A stretch of DNA of 64,000 bases. Source: Chloroflexota bacterium (GTDB lineage: Bacteria; Chloroflexota; Anaerolineae; SpSt-313). A program made the position numbers and the translations under genes. Below are positions 34,217 through 42,031 of this stretch, piece by piece (the first letter of the stretch is position 1; every line of letters begins with the position of its first letter). Under the pieces are notes generated by a model, which was not told the DNA's origin, did no database searches, and worked only from the letters and a program-made list of their open reading frames with translations. The DNA lies in NCBI GenBank assembly GCA_029553955.1, contig JAKPJZ010000078.1:1-64000 (forward strand), read 5' to 3'.

Positions 34217-35029
34217 CTACCGGGAGACGAGGAAGGCCAGCTCGCTGGCGAACTGGAAGCGGCGCACCGCCCAGCCGCGCCCGGCGATGAGCTCCACGAA
34301 ATGGGCCTCATAGCTCTGGGGCATGCCTTTGGCCACGCCGCACAGGCTGCGCACCGGGAACGACACCAGCAGGTGGTCGGCAGCGATGGTGTCGAGCAGG
34401 TGCGCCCCTGCCGCCGCGTCGATGCGCTCGAGGCAGGGGATGGCCTTGAGCAGCAGCGCCAGGTCCACGTGCCGCGCCGGGCAGTGGGCGATGACGTCGA
34501 CGGCGCGCGCCTCGCCCGCCATACCGGCCAGCCGCAGGAACTCGCTTACAAAGGCCATCATATCTTCATAGATGTCGTAGGCATAGTAGGCCGCGCCCGC
34601 GGCGAGCGGCAGCCAGGGTAGGGCCAGCGGGTTCAGCCCGCAGGCCACGTCGAGCACCGAGCGCAACGGCGACAACCCGGCCAGCGTCGTCGCGTAGAAC
34701 TGGCCGAGGATGGGCAGGCGCTCGCGTGACGATGTATGCGACGCCATAGCCTGCGCGCACGCCTGCAGGAAGGGCTCGCGCTCGCCGGTCTCCGCCGCCT
34801 GGCGCAGCGCCGCCAGGTGCGCCGCATAGTCGGTGCGCCGCTCCACGTAGGCGCCGGCTGCCTGGTGCAGCCGATCCTTGGTGGCCTTGATCGCCTGCTT
34901 CAGGCTGCGCCGCCGCCCCAGCTCGCACGCGCCGATGCTGCGCACCAGGTCGGGGCAGACGTGGCGATACCTGGCGCTCGCCGCGACCGCCGCCGCCAGC
35001 CGGTCGAGATCAGCCGGCCCGGCGTCCAT
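34217..35029 (-). CDS. Arm/Rmt-type 16S rRNA (m7G1405) methyltransferase homolog
   Basis: The 270-residue protein aligns by eye over its full length with the aminoglycoside-resistance methyltransferases RmtB/ArmA/FmrO. N-terminal helical domain: ARYRHVCPDLVRSIG and LKQAIKATKDRLHQAAGAYV; next HTSSRERLPIL, the SAM-binding VLDVACGLNPLALPWLP (about 132-148), DLALLLKAIPCLERID (about 198-213) and VSFPVRSLCGVAKGMPQSYE (about 231-250). All match known Rmt segments. These enzymes methylate N7 of G1405 in the ribosomal A site and confer resistance to 4,6-disubstituted deoxystreptamine aminoglycosides. The start overlaps the Tgt-like gene by 20 bases. Resistance in the host is inferred, not shown. Confidence 0.88.
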   Translation of the reverse strand: MDAGPADLDRLAAAVAASARYRHVCPDLVRSIGACELGRRRSLKQAIKATKDRLHQAAGAYVERRTDYAAHLAALRQAAETGEREPFLQACAQAMASHTSSRERLPILGQFYATTLAGLSPLRSVLDVACGLNPLALPWLPLAAGAAYYAYDIYEDMMAFVSEFLRLAGMAGEARAVDVIAHCPARHVDLALLLKAIPCLERIDAAAGAHLLDTIAADHLLVSFPVRSLCGVAKGMPQSYEAHFVELIAGRGWAVRRFQFASELAFLVSR

Positions 35030-36137
35030 GGTGCTCCGTCGGCGCAGGGTTGGGCGGTTCCCGGACCGCCCCTACGGGGCGCAGGCGGGCCGTCAGCCGC
35101 GTCATGGCCCGCAGGTTGTGCAGTGTGGCCAGGCGCAGGAAGAGGCTGTCGCCGACCTTGAAGAGGTGGTGCAGGTAGCCCACGCTGTAGCGGCTGCAGC
35201 ACAGGCCGTCGCACTCGGGGTCGAGCGGCGTGTTGCGCTTGATGTGCCGCTGGTCGTTGATGTAGACGTACGACACGCCCTCGTCGCCCAGCACGTAGAG
35301 GCGGCCGTGGCGGGCATCGCGCGTGGGCAGGGCGCAATCGAAGAGCCGATAGCCCATGCGCCAGCAGTCGACGACGCTGGCCGGGTGGCCCACGCCCAGG
35401 GCGTGCATCGGCAGCTCCGCTGGCACCAGCTCGCGCGTGTAGGCGAGCACGTCGCGCAGCAGGTGACCGTGCGCGTCGAGCGGCCACCCGCCGTAGCCGT
35501 AGCCGTCAAAGCCCATGGCGAGCAATTCCTCCGCGCAGCGCCGCCGCAGCTCGCGCGAGGCGCCGCCCTGGATCACGGCAAAGAGCAATGGCCGCGCGCC
35601 CTCGCCCAGTTCCCTCTGTGCGACGATGCGCGCAAACTCGACCTTGCCCCGCCGCGCCCAATCGACCGTGCGCCGCACCGATTCCTCCTGCACCGCCGGC
35701 GGCGCGTCGGCGTGCGTGCAGTCGTCGAGGCAGATGACCACGTCGGCGCCGTAGGCGAGCTGCAACTGCACGCTCTTCTCGGGCGTGAGCTGGTACTTGC
35801 GCGCCGCACCCTCGGGCTGGAAGGTGAGGCCGCGCTCGCTCAAGCGGCCGAACCCGGGGTTCTCGCGGATCAGCGAGTAGGCCTGAAAGCCGCCCGAGTC
35901 GGTGACGATGGGGTGCGGCCAGCCGCTCATGTGGTGCAGGCCGCCCAGCGCCGCGATCGTCGACGAGCCCGGCCGCTGCATCAGGTGGAAGGTGTTCATC
36001 ACCACCGCCTGGATGCCGCACTGTTCGAGGTCGGTTGCATCGACCGCGCGCACCACGCCCAGCGTGGCGTCGGGCAGGAAGGCCGGCAGGTCGAGCGTGC
36101 CGTGGGGCAGGTGCAAGGAATCGCTGTGCATGTTCAT
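35010..36137 (-). CDS. Divergent tRNA-guanine transglycosylase (Tgt-like)
   Basis: The product of about 375 residues has the Tgt barrel: PAFLPDATLGVVRAV, VTDSGGFQAYSL (general base Asp), ICLDDCTHADAP, FAVIQGG, and the nucleophile region FDCALPTRDARHGRL. Differences: the base-recognition loop GGLAVGE reads GGWPLDA, and the zinc motif CxCxxC reads CDGLCC, with one ligand Cys shifted, before YLHHLFK and the His in LATLHN. Canonical Tgt inserts queuine precursors in tRNA; here the substrate base may differ. Starts at 36155, 36137 or 36131 are possible; 36137 places the first strand normally. It overlaps the rRNA methyltransferase gene by 20 bases. Confidence 0.85.
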   Translation of the reverse strand: MNMHSDSLHLPHGTLDLPAFLPDATLGVVRAVDATDLEQCGIQAVVMNTFHLMQRPGSSTIAALGGLHHMSGWPHPIVTDSGGFQAYSLIRENPGFGRLSERGLTFQPEGAARKYQLTPEKSVQLQLAYGADVVICLDDCTHADAPPAVQEESVRRTVDWARRGKVEFARIVAQRELGEGARPLLFAVIQGGASRELRRRCAEELLAMGFDGYGYGGWPLDAHGHLLRDVLAYTRELVPAELPMHALGVGHPASVVDCWRMGYRLFDCALPTRDARHGRLYVLGDEGVSYVYINDQRHIKRNTPLDPECDGLCCSRYSVGYLHHLFKVGDSLFLRLATLHNLRAMTRLTARLRPVGAVREPPNPAPTEHHGRRAG

Positions 36138-36175
36138 CCAGCACATAATACACATCAAAGGAAGTTATGCCAAAT

Positions 36176-36262
36176 GGGGTTTTGGGGGGTTGCTGGAGCC
36201 GTTCGCCGTGTGCCCCCGCGGGCGGCACACGGCGAACGGCTCCAGCAACCCCCCAAAACCCC
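36176..36262. repeat. Family C hairpin, 39-bp perfect stem
   Basis: Arms 36176-36214 and 36224-36262 (outer ends GGGGTTTTGGGGGGTTGC) are perfectly complementary; the 9-base centre contains CCCGCGGG. It lies between the ABC-2 permease operon and the Tgt-like gene. Confidence 0.93.
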
Positions 36263-36331
36263 TTGCAGGGTTCGCTACCGGTTCTGAGCGAAGCGTAAAG
36301 CCGGTCGCAGGCTGGGCTGCTCGATAGCCGG

Positions 36332-37135
36332 CTAGCTGCCGGTGGACGTATAGTGCCGCACCCCGATCTTCCACACCTGCAGCGCCAGCGCGAGGAAGGC
36401 CGGGCCGGCGAGCGGCGCCAGCCACTGCAGCCACACGGGGCTGCCGAGCGGGTCGGGATGCCCGAGGATGGCGACGACGGGGAAGTAGCTGGCGCAGGCG
36501 AGGGGCACGACGAAGGTGAAGAAGCGCCGCATCCAGCGCTGGTAGATGGCCAGCGGGTACTGCGTGGTCTGCACGCCACCCGCGGTCACCGAGTTGACGA
36601 TCTCGAGCGACTCGGTGGTCCAGAAAGCGAGCGTCGCCTGGAGGACGAAGAGGCCGTAAAAGATGCAGGCCCCGCCGATGATGGCGCCCGCGGCGAGCGC
36701 CAGGCGGGTCGGCGTCCAGGCGAGGCCGAGCTGTGCTGAACCCCACAGCAAGACAGTATTCCCCTGCGCCAGGCGGCCGATGCGCTTGAGGGTCAGCTCT
36801 TGCCCGGCGAGCTGCAGTGCAGTGGAGCGCGGGCGCAGGAGCAGGCGGTCGAAATCGCCGCTCTTGACCATGGCGCCGAAGAGGTCAAAGCCGCGTGCCG
36901 CCGCATCGGAGAACGAGTAGGCGATGTTGACCAGCCCATAGAACACCGCGACCTCGGCCAGGCTCCAGCCTTCCAGGCTGCCAAAGTGGCCGAAGAGCAC
37001 CCACACCGACACGAACTCGATGCCCGTCGCTGCCAGTTGGCCCAGGCTCATCATGATGAACGAGGCCCGGTACTGCAACTGGCTGCGGACCGACACGCCG
37101 AGATAGCGGAAGTAGAGGTGCACGGCGTTGAACAT
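36332..37135 (-). CDS. ABC-2 family transporter permease (second)
   Basis: The 267-residue protein has about six membrane helices and starts MFNAVHLYFRYLGVSVRSQL. The pattern FDLFGAMVKSGDFDRLLLRP and VQTTQYPLAIYQ is characteristic of ABC-2 membrane family 6 permeases (YadH/viologen-exporter-like). Its ATG is two bases after the stop of the preceding permease. It forms an exporter with that permease and the ATPase. The cargo is unknown; relatives move drugs or polymers outward. Confidence 0.88.
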   Translation of the reverse strand: MFNAVHLYFRYLGVSVRSQLQYRASFIMMSLGQLAATGIEFVSVWVLFGHFGSLEGWSLAEVAVFYGLVNIAYSFSDAAARGFDLFGAMVKSGDFDRLLLRPRSTALQLAGQELTLKRIGRLAQGNTVLLWGSAQLGLAWTPTRLALAAGAIIGGACIFYGLFVLQATLAFWTTESLEIVNSVTAGGVQTTQYPLAIYQRWMRRFFTFVVPLACASYFPVVAILGHPDPLGSPVWLQWLAPLAGPAFLALALQVWKIGVRHYTSTGS

Positions 37136-37137
37136 GC

Positions 37138-37929
37138 TCAGCCCCCCTGCACCACGAGGCGGCGCTTGCCGCGCTCGAGCAGCCAACGCCCCAGGAGGAC
37201 GAGCGCGGCGGTCCACGCCAGTTGCTGGGCGAAGAGGGGCAGGCATTCGGCGGGCGGGATGTTGCCCACGTACAGGCGAAAGGGCACGTCGATCAGCCCG
37301 CGGAAGGGCAGCAGGTAGAGGATGCGCTGCGCCCAGGCCGGGAAGAGCGGCAGCGGCACCATCATGCCCGAGAACACGAGCACCGCTGCCGGCAGGAGCA
37401 GGGCGATGCCGTCGTCGGAGGTAGTCCAGAGGAGCGAGATGTTCATCAGCGTGGTGATGGCGCAGCCCAGGAGCAGCGCTCCCAGCATGGCCACCAGGAA
37501 CGCCGCCGCGCCGGCCGGCGACGCGGGCGGCCGCAGGCCGAAGAAGAGGCCCGCCACGACAAAGAGCGGCACCGAGCGCAGCAGCGTGGGCGCGGTGCGC
37601 CAGGCCAGCGCGCGGCAGTACCAGGCGTTGTAGAGGTCGATGGGCCGCAACAGCTCGTAGGCCACATTGCCCGAGCGCACGAGGGCGCGGATCTCGGCGT
37701 CGACGTTCCAGGGCAGCATGGCGAGCAGGCCCTGACCCAGCCAGACGTAGGTCACTACGTCGGCATAGGGCAGCGGCTGCGGCGCCGAGGAGGAGCGGTA
37801 GAAGGCCTCGTAGACCATGATAAGGATCAGCCCGAAGAAGAGCTGCGTGCCAAAGCCGCCCACTGCGGCGGCGCGATATTGCAGCAGCATGCGAAAGCGC
37901 GCGCTGACCAGGGCCCAGTAGCCTCTCAT
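37138..37929 (-). CDS. ABC-2 family transporter permease (first)
   Basis: The 263-residue six-helix protein begins MRGYWALVSARFRMLLQYRA, with the matching family signature IRALVRSGNVAYELLRPIDLYNAWYCR (here split by position about 85-110) shared with its partner. It likely forms a heterodimer with the downstream permease. It is separated from the ATPase gene by a family C palindrome, though all three lie on the same strand. Confidence 0.88.
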   Translation of the reverse strand: MRGYWALVSARFRMLLQYRAAAVGGFGTQLFFGLILIMVYEAFYRSSSAPQPLPYADVVTYVWLGQGLLAMLPWNVDAEIRALVRSGNVAYELLRPIDLYNAWYCRALAWRTAPTLLRSVPLFVVAGLFFGLRPPASPAGAAAFLVAMLGALLLGCAITTLMNISLLWTTSDDGIALLLPAAVLVFSGMMVPLPLFPAWAQRILYLLPFRGLIDVPFRLYVGNIPPAECLPLFAQQLAWTAALVLLGRWLLERGKRRLVVQGG

Positions 37930-38060
37930 GGCAGCAGCCTGTGCTGTGCCCGTGGGACGGGCTTTCCAGCCTGCGGTTGTCGCGGCCTTGCCTTGCGGTC
38001 ACCAAAGCCGGCGGCGTCCGGGCTCTGGGCTTCGCGCCTGACCGGAGCGGATCCCTTGGG

Positions 38061-38134
38061 GGGTTTGGGGCGTGTTGGCTGGAGCCGGGGCCAGCCGCGG
38101 CTGACCCCGGCTCCAGCCAACACGCCCCAAACCC
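38061..38134. repeat. Family C palindrome (37-bp arms, one mismatch)
   Basis: Arms 38061-38097 and 38098-38134 meet without a loop at a CCGCGG centre and differ at a single pair. Outer ends are GGGTTTGGGGCG. It lies within the exporter gene set, between ATPase and permease. Confidence 0.93.
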
Positions 38135-38188
38135 TTTCCAGGTCAAGGCCGGGTAGCTGCGCAGCGAACGAGCCGGCCATGCGTCGCT

Positions 38189-39172
38189 TCACTGGGCCAA
38201 CTCCTCGTACAGCCGGGCGATGATCTCCTCGATGGGCGGGTTCTCCACGTACAGGTCGCGGATGGCATAGCGGGCGGTGATGCGTGCGATGAGCTCGGCC
38301 GCTGCAATGCGCTCGGGGTCGAAGCGCAGGTAGAGCCGCGCGTGATCGCGGCGCACCACGGCCGCGTCAGGGTCCTCGAGCCAATCCTCCTCGCGCACCA
38401 GGTCCACGATCAGCCGCCGCTCGGTCGTGACGCGCGCCCGCAGGCTCGCCAGCGGCCCGTCGGAGAGGATGCAGCCGTGGCTGATGACCATGACGCGCGT
38501 GCACAGGGCCTCGATGTCGTCCATGTCGTGGGTGGTGAGGATGACGGTGACGCCGCGCTTCTTGTTCAGCCGGCGCACGAAATCGCGCACGGCGAGCTTG
38601 GAGATGGCATCGAGGCCGATGGTGGGCTCGTCGAGGTAGAGGATGGGCGGCGCGTGCAAGAGCGCCGCGGCCAGGTCGCAGCGCATGCGCTGGCCCAGCG
38701 AGAGCTGCCGCACCGGCACGTCGAGCAGCGGCTCCAGGCTCAGCAGGGCGATGAGCTCGTCGCGGGCGCGCGCGTACTCGGGCTGCGGCACGCGGTAGAT
38801 GTCGCGCAGCAGCTCGAACGACTCGATCACCGGCAGGTCCCACCAGAGCTGCGTGCGCTGGCCAAAGACGACGCCGATCTGGCGCACGTGCGTGGTGCGC
38901 TCGCGCCAGGGCACGCGGCCCAGCACCTTGACCATGCCCGAGTCGGGCACGAGGATGCCCGCCAGCACCTTGACGGTGGTTGACTTGCCCGCGCCGTTGG
39001 GGCCGATGTAGCCCACCAACTCGCCCGGCTCGAGCGCGAACGAGACGCCGTCGAGCGCGCGCACGCTGCGCTCGCGGCGCTGCACCAGCCCGCGAAACGC
39101 GCCCGCCAGCCCAGGCTGCCGCTCGGCGATGCGGAAGGTCTTGACCAGGTTCTCGACCATGATTTGCGACAT
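38189..39172 (-). CDS. ABC-2 exporter ATP-binding protein
   Basis: The 327-residue ATPase has Walker [11 protein letters not shown] (about 57-66), Q-loop [14 protein letters not shown], signature [10 protein letters not shown], Walker [13 protein letters not shown] and the switch His in [10 protein letters not shown]-terminal extension after about 240 is typical of DrrA/ABC-2 drug and polymer exporters. The start [13 protein letters not shown] at 39172 is preferred; 13 upstream codons are unconvincing. It energises the two downstream permeases. Confidence 0.92.
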   Translation of the reverse strand: MSQIMVENLVKTFRIAERQPGLAGAFRGLVQRRERSVRALDGVSFALEPGELVGYIGPNGAGKSTTVKVLAGILVPDSGMVKVLGRVPWRERTTHVRQIGVVFGQRTQLWWDLPVIESFELLRDIYRVPQPEYARARDELIALLSLEPLLDVPVRQLSLGQRMRCDLAAALLHAPPILYLDEPTIGLDAISKLAVRDFVRRLNKKRGVTVILTTHDMDDIEALCTRVMVISHGCILSDGPLASLRARVTTERRLIVDLVREEDWLEDPDAAVVRRDHARLYLRFDPERIAAAELIARITARYAIRDLYVENPPIEEIIARLYEELAQ

Positions 39173-39228
39173 GCCCGCTAGTTTCTCACAATTGGCTGCG
39201 GGTGTCAACAACGGCGGCGTGGGTCGGG

Positions 39229-39663
39229 CTACTGGCTGTGGGCGCTGACGATCTCGTTGAGCGCCGCAAGGATGGGCCGCAGGTCTTGTGGCACGGCCCT
39301 GTCCATGGCGTGCACGCGCTTCATCGGGTGGCCCGCGGCGGTGTAGTGGATCACATAGCTCATGAGGTCACAGCAGGTGTTGGCGGGCACGTGCTCGCCC
39401 TGCATGAACAAGAAGCCCTGCTGCTCGAACAACGCCTCGAGCTGGGCGATGGCAGCCGCGTCGAGCGTGAACTCGATGGTCATGCCTCGCTGTGTGAGCT
39501 GGGCCTTGCCGTCAGTCATGATGACCAGCGCGTCGTCAAAGCCGGCGATGCCGCCCGTGCGCTGGTATTGCAGCAACTGGGTGGCCATAGGTGGGGTTGC
39601 TGGCGTAGCGCAGCCGGCGAAGTACAGGGCCAAGATGGCAAGAGCGAGCAGCGGGTATTTCAT
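39229..39663 (-). CDS. Small lipoprotein, function unknown
   Basis: The 144-residue product has a signal peptide with lipobox LYFAGC (Cys 18). The mature part includes [20 protein letters not shown] and [20 protein letters not shown], a pattern seen in small secreted proteins that read like protease-inhibitor or stress lipoproteins, but I do not recognise a named family. GGAGGC precedes the ATG. It lies upstream of the exporter ATPase on the same strand with a 56-base gap. Confidence 0.85.
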   Translation of the reverse strand: MKYPLLALAILALYFAGCATPATPPMATQLLQYQRTGGIAGFDDALVIMTDGKAQLTQRGMTIEFTLDAAAIAQLEALFEQQGFLFMQGEHVPANTCCDLMSYVIHYTAAGHPMKRVHAMDRAVPQDLRPILAALNEIVSAHSQ

Positions 39664-39797
39664 GGCAATAGCCTCCAGTGTACCATCCGATATCTGCTAG
39701 ACGTCGCTGGGGCGTGAGAAGTTCCGGGGCGGGGCCGCGGACCTGGTCCCTGGCAAGGGGCGCATCCCAGAACCGACGAGGGCCACATGCCCAGGAG

Positions 39798-40217
39798 ACA
39801 CCTGACACAGCGATTCCCAAGGCGGTGTATCGATTGGCAGAAACTCGCTGAGGGCCGGCGAGCCTGAGCTCGAGCTCGTAGTGCGCACGCCTGTGCGCCG
39901 TACCCCTCTGACGGCCAGGCAACGCCTGTGCGAGCCCTCTGCGCCTGGACGGATTGGCGCCACGCCGCAGAAAGCGCACAGGCGTGCGCACTACGAGCTT
40001 GCCAGCGGCGAACTGGCTTTTTTGCCGGGAAAGGCGGCCCAACCACCCGCCATGGAAATCGGTGTGACAGCTCTCGGAGACTGTCAGGTGTACGGCAAGC
40101 CTAACCTATTCCCCCGCGACGGGGGAACGGCAGGGGGGCCACCCGTGGGTATGGGCAGGCGTCTGGCTGGGTTATTGCCAATCGCCTGCCCGCCATGGAA
40201 GACGGTGTGTCAGGTGT
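39798..40217. repeat. Nested palindromic elements (core 2 copy plus partial core 1 copy)
   Basis: The ends ACACCTGACA (39798-39807) and TGTCAGGTGT (40082-40091) enclose the core GAGCTCGTAGTGCGCACGCC and its complement, with the same central segment as at 32371. A second partial element follows, with CCCCCGCGACGGGGGAACGG (from about 40112) and a right end GTGTGTCAGGTGTC (40204-40217) like the element at 9759. A partial family E motif (CCCAGAACCGACG) lies near 39768. Together they fill the 565-base gap 39664-40228. Confidence 0.75.
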
Positions 40218-40228
40218 CTACCCGACAC

Positions 40229-41686
40229 TCACCCCGGACGCGGCATGAGGGTGTCGGGGGCGCTGGAACAGATGCCGTCGACGCCGACCTGGCGCAGGGC
40301 GGCCAGGTCGCAGAGGCAACGCTCGTGCTCGCAGATGATGCCCAGGCCGGCCTCGCGCACGCGGCGCGTCCACTCTTCGCTTGGGGGCACGTGAGGCGCG
40401 CCGGGCGCCGCTTCCCAGGCCGGGTGCACGTATTGCGCGCCTGCGGCGCCGGCGAGGGTGACGGCATCGGCCGCGGGTGAGCCGAGCAGCACGGCGGTGG
40501 TGATGCGCGGCTCCAGCGCTCTGACCAGCGCCAGCCAGTCGGGGTGATACGAGCAGACGCCGACGCGGTCGTAGAGGTGGTGGCGCTGGATGGCGCGCAC
40601 GACCGGCACGATCACCGCCTCCGATTCCAGCTCGAGGTAGAGGCCGAGCTGGTGCTCGCGGCAACTGGCGATGGCCTCTTCGAGGGTGGGGATCCTCTCG
40701 CCGTTGCCCGCGTCGAGCGCTTTGAGCTCGCGCAAGGTGCGCTGCGAGGCCGGCCCGTGGCCGTTGGTGGTACGGCTGAGCTCCTGCCCGTGCAGGATGA
40801 CCGGCACGCCGTCGGCCGTGTGCTGCACGTCGAGCTTGACCAGGTCGGCGCCGTGCTGCGCGGCGATCGCAATGGCCGCCAGCGTGTTCTCGGGCGCATA
40901 GGCCGAGGCGCCGCGCCGGGCGATGCGGAAGAAACGGCGCTGGCCGGGCGGGATGGCGCGGCGCAGGGTGTACACCCACCAGGTCACGCGGCGCGGGATC
41001 CAGGCGAACAGCGCCGGCCAGGGCACGAGCGAGCTTTCGGGCACGGTGAAGACCTGGGCAAAGTCGAGGCTCGGTTCGAAGGCATAGCGCTCCAGGTGAG
41101 TGTGTACCAGGCGGTCGGCCTCGGGGCTCTTGGCACGGATGATGCCGCGGAACAGCCAGGTAATGAGCACGCCTTCGAGCCCGGCGTGGCGCAAGCACAG
41201 CTTGCGGGTCAGAGGGGCGAGGGTGTCGAGCCAACTGCGCACCGGCGCCAGGCTGTGCTTGCCCGCCTCGGCATAGAGGGTGAGCCTGCTGCCGGTGAGC
41301 GGCGGCTCGCCGTGCGCCAGCATCTTGCGATAGCGCCCATGGCGGCTGCCTTCGGCGTGGATCACCTCGCCGTTGGCGTCGAGGTACACCCACACGTGCT
41401 CGAGCTCGTAGAGGTGGGTGATATCCCAGTCCCACCAGAGGGCGTACTCGATGGCGGTGTCGGTGCCGCGTTTGCCCCGCTGCTCGAGCTCGACGTAACG
41501 GTGAGCCGAAGGGGAATGGACGCTGCGGCGAAAGATGGTGTAGCCCACGACGAGCGGCACAAAGGGCTCACGGGCGTCGAGGAGCAGGATGGGCGCGTAC
41601 TGCGCCGCCAGCGCGCGGCCCGGGTCGGGGCCGGCATAGGCGGCAGTCAACTCGGCGACTGTGGGCTCGACCGAAGGATCGTACAC
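40229..41686 (-). CDS. GDPD-like protein with lost catalytic residues and an unknown N-terminal domain
   Basis: The product of about 485 residues has an unrecognised N-terminal domain (about 1-250; TDTAIEYALWWDWDITHLYE, WVYLDANGEV). The C-terminal glycerophosphodiester phosphodiesterase barrel reads ASAYAPENTLAAIAIAA ... DLVKLDVQHTADGVPVILHG. The family HRG is RRG, the metal Glu of ELDV is Lys (KLDV), and HD is HG; the later Glu in YLELES remains. The metal site is therefore probably broken and the protein may bind rather than hydrolyse. The GTG start at 41686 has GGGAGGG five bases upstream; an ATG at 41731 is the alternative. Confidence 0.85.
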   Translation of the reverse strand: MYDPSVEPTVAELTAAYAGPDPGRALAAQYAPILLLDAREPFVPLVVGYTIFRRSVHSPSAHRYVELEQRGKRGTDTAIEYALWWDWDITHLYELEHVWVYLDANGEVIHAEGSRHGRYRKMLAHGEPPLTGSRLTLYAEAGKHSLAPVRSWLDTLAPLTRKLCLRHAGLEGVLITWLFRGIIRAKSPEADRLVHTHLERYAFEPSLDFAQVFTVPESSLVPWPALFAWIPRRVTWWVYTLRRAIPPGQRRFFRIARRGASAYAPENTLAAIAIAAQHGADLVKLDVQHTADGVPVILHGQELSRTTNGHGPASQRTLRELKALDAGNGERIPTLEEAIASCREHQLGLYLELESEAVIVPVVRAIQRHHLYDRVGVCSYHPDWLALVRALEPRITTAVLLGSPAADAVTLAGAAGAQYVHPAWEAAPGAPHVPPSEEWTRRVREAGLGIICEHERCLCDLAALRQVGVDGICSSAPDTLMPRPG

Positions 41687-41773
41687 GCGTGCCCTCCCAC
41701 CAGATAGCCAGCACAAGAGCGAGAGATACATGCTCGCTACAGCACTAGTCGTGCCAGTGTGCCGCTCAGGAAC

Positions 41774-41938
41774 TTGTCATTGCGAGTACCCCAGGGTTCG
41801 CGGAACCCTGTGCCTAGCATAGAACCTTGACCTGTCATTGCGAGGAGGCCGCAGCCGACGAAGCAATCTCCACGTCGCGATCGGGTGCTGGCGCACTTGG
41901 GGATTGCTTCGTCGGCTGCGGCCTCCTCGCAATGACAG
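41774..41938. repeat. Family B composite repeat
   Basis: TTGTCATTGCGAGTACCCCA at the left and CTCGCAATGACAG at the right enclose an inner hairpin with arms GCCGACGAAGCAATC / GATTGCTTCGTCGGC. It occupies half of the 345-base gap between the GDPD-like gene and the OYE gene. Confidence 0.88.
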
Positions 41939-41961
41939 TGTGGCCAGGGGAGCGAACTCAG

Positions 41962-41989
41962 TTGCGCCCCTGCCGGCTTGCGGTAGAAT
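41962..41989 (+). promoter_or_regulatory. Probable promoter of the OYE gene
   Basis: TTGCGC (41962-41967) and TAGAAT (41984-41989) are 16 bases apart, about 42 bases upstream of the start codon. Confidence 0.5.
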
Positions 41990-42031
41990 AGGCGTCGATC
42001 TGTCACTGTAGATATGCACAAGGAGTCGGGA

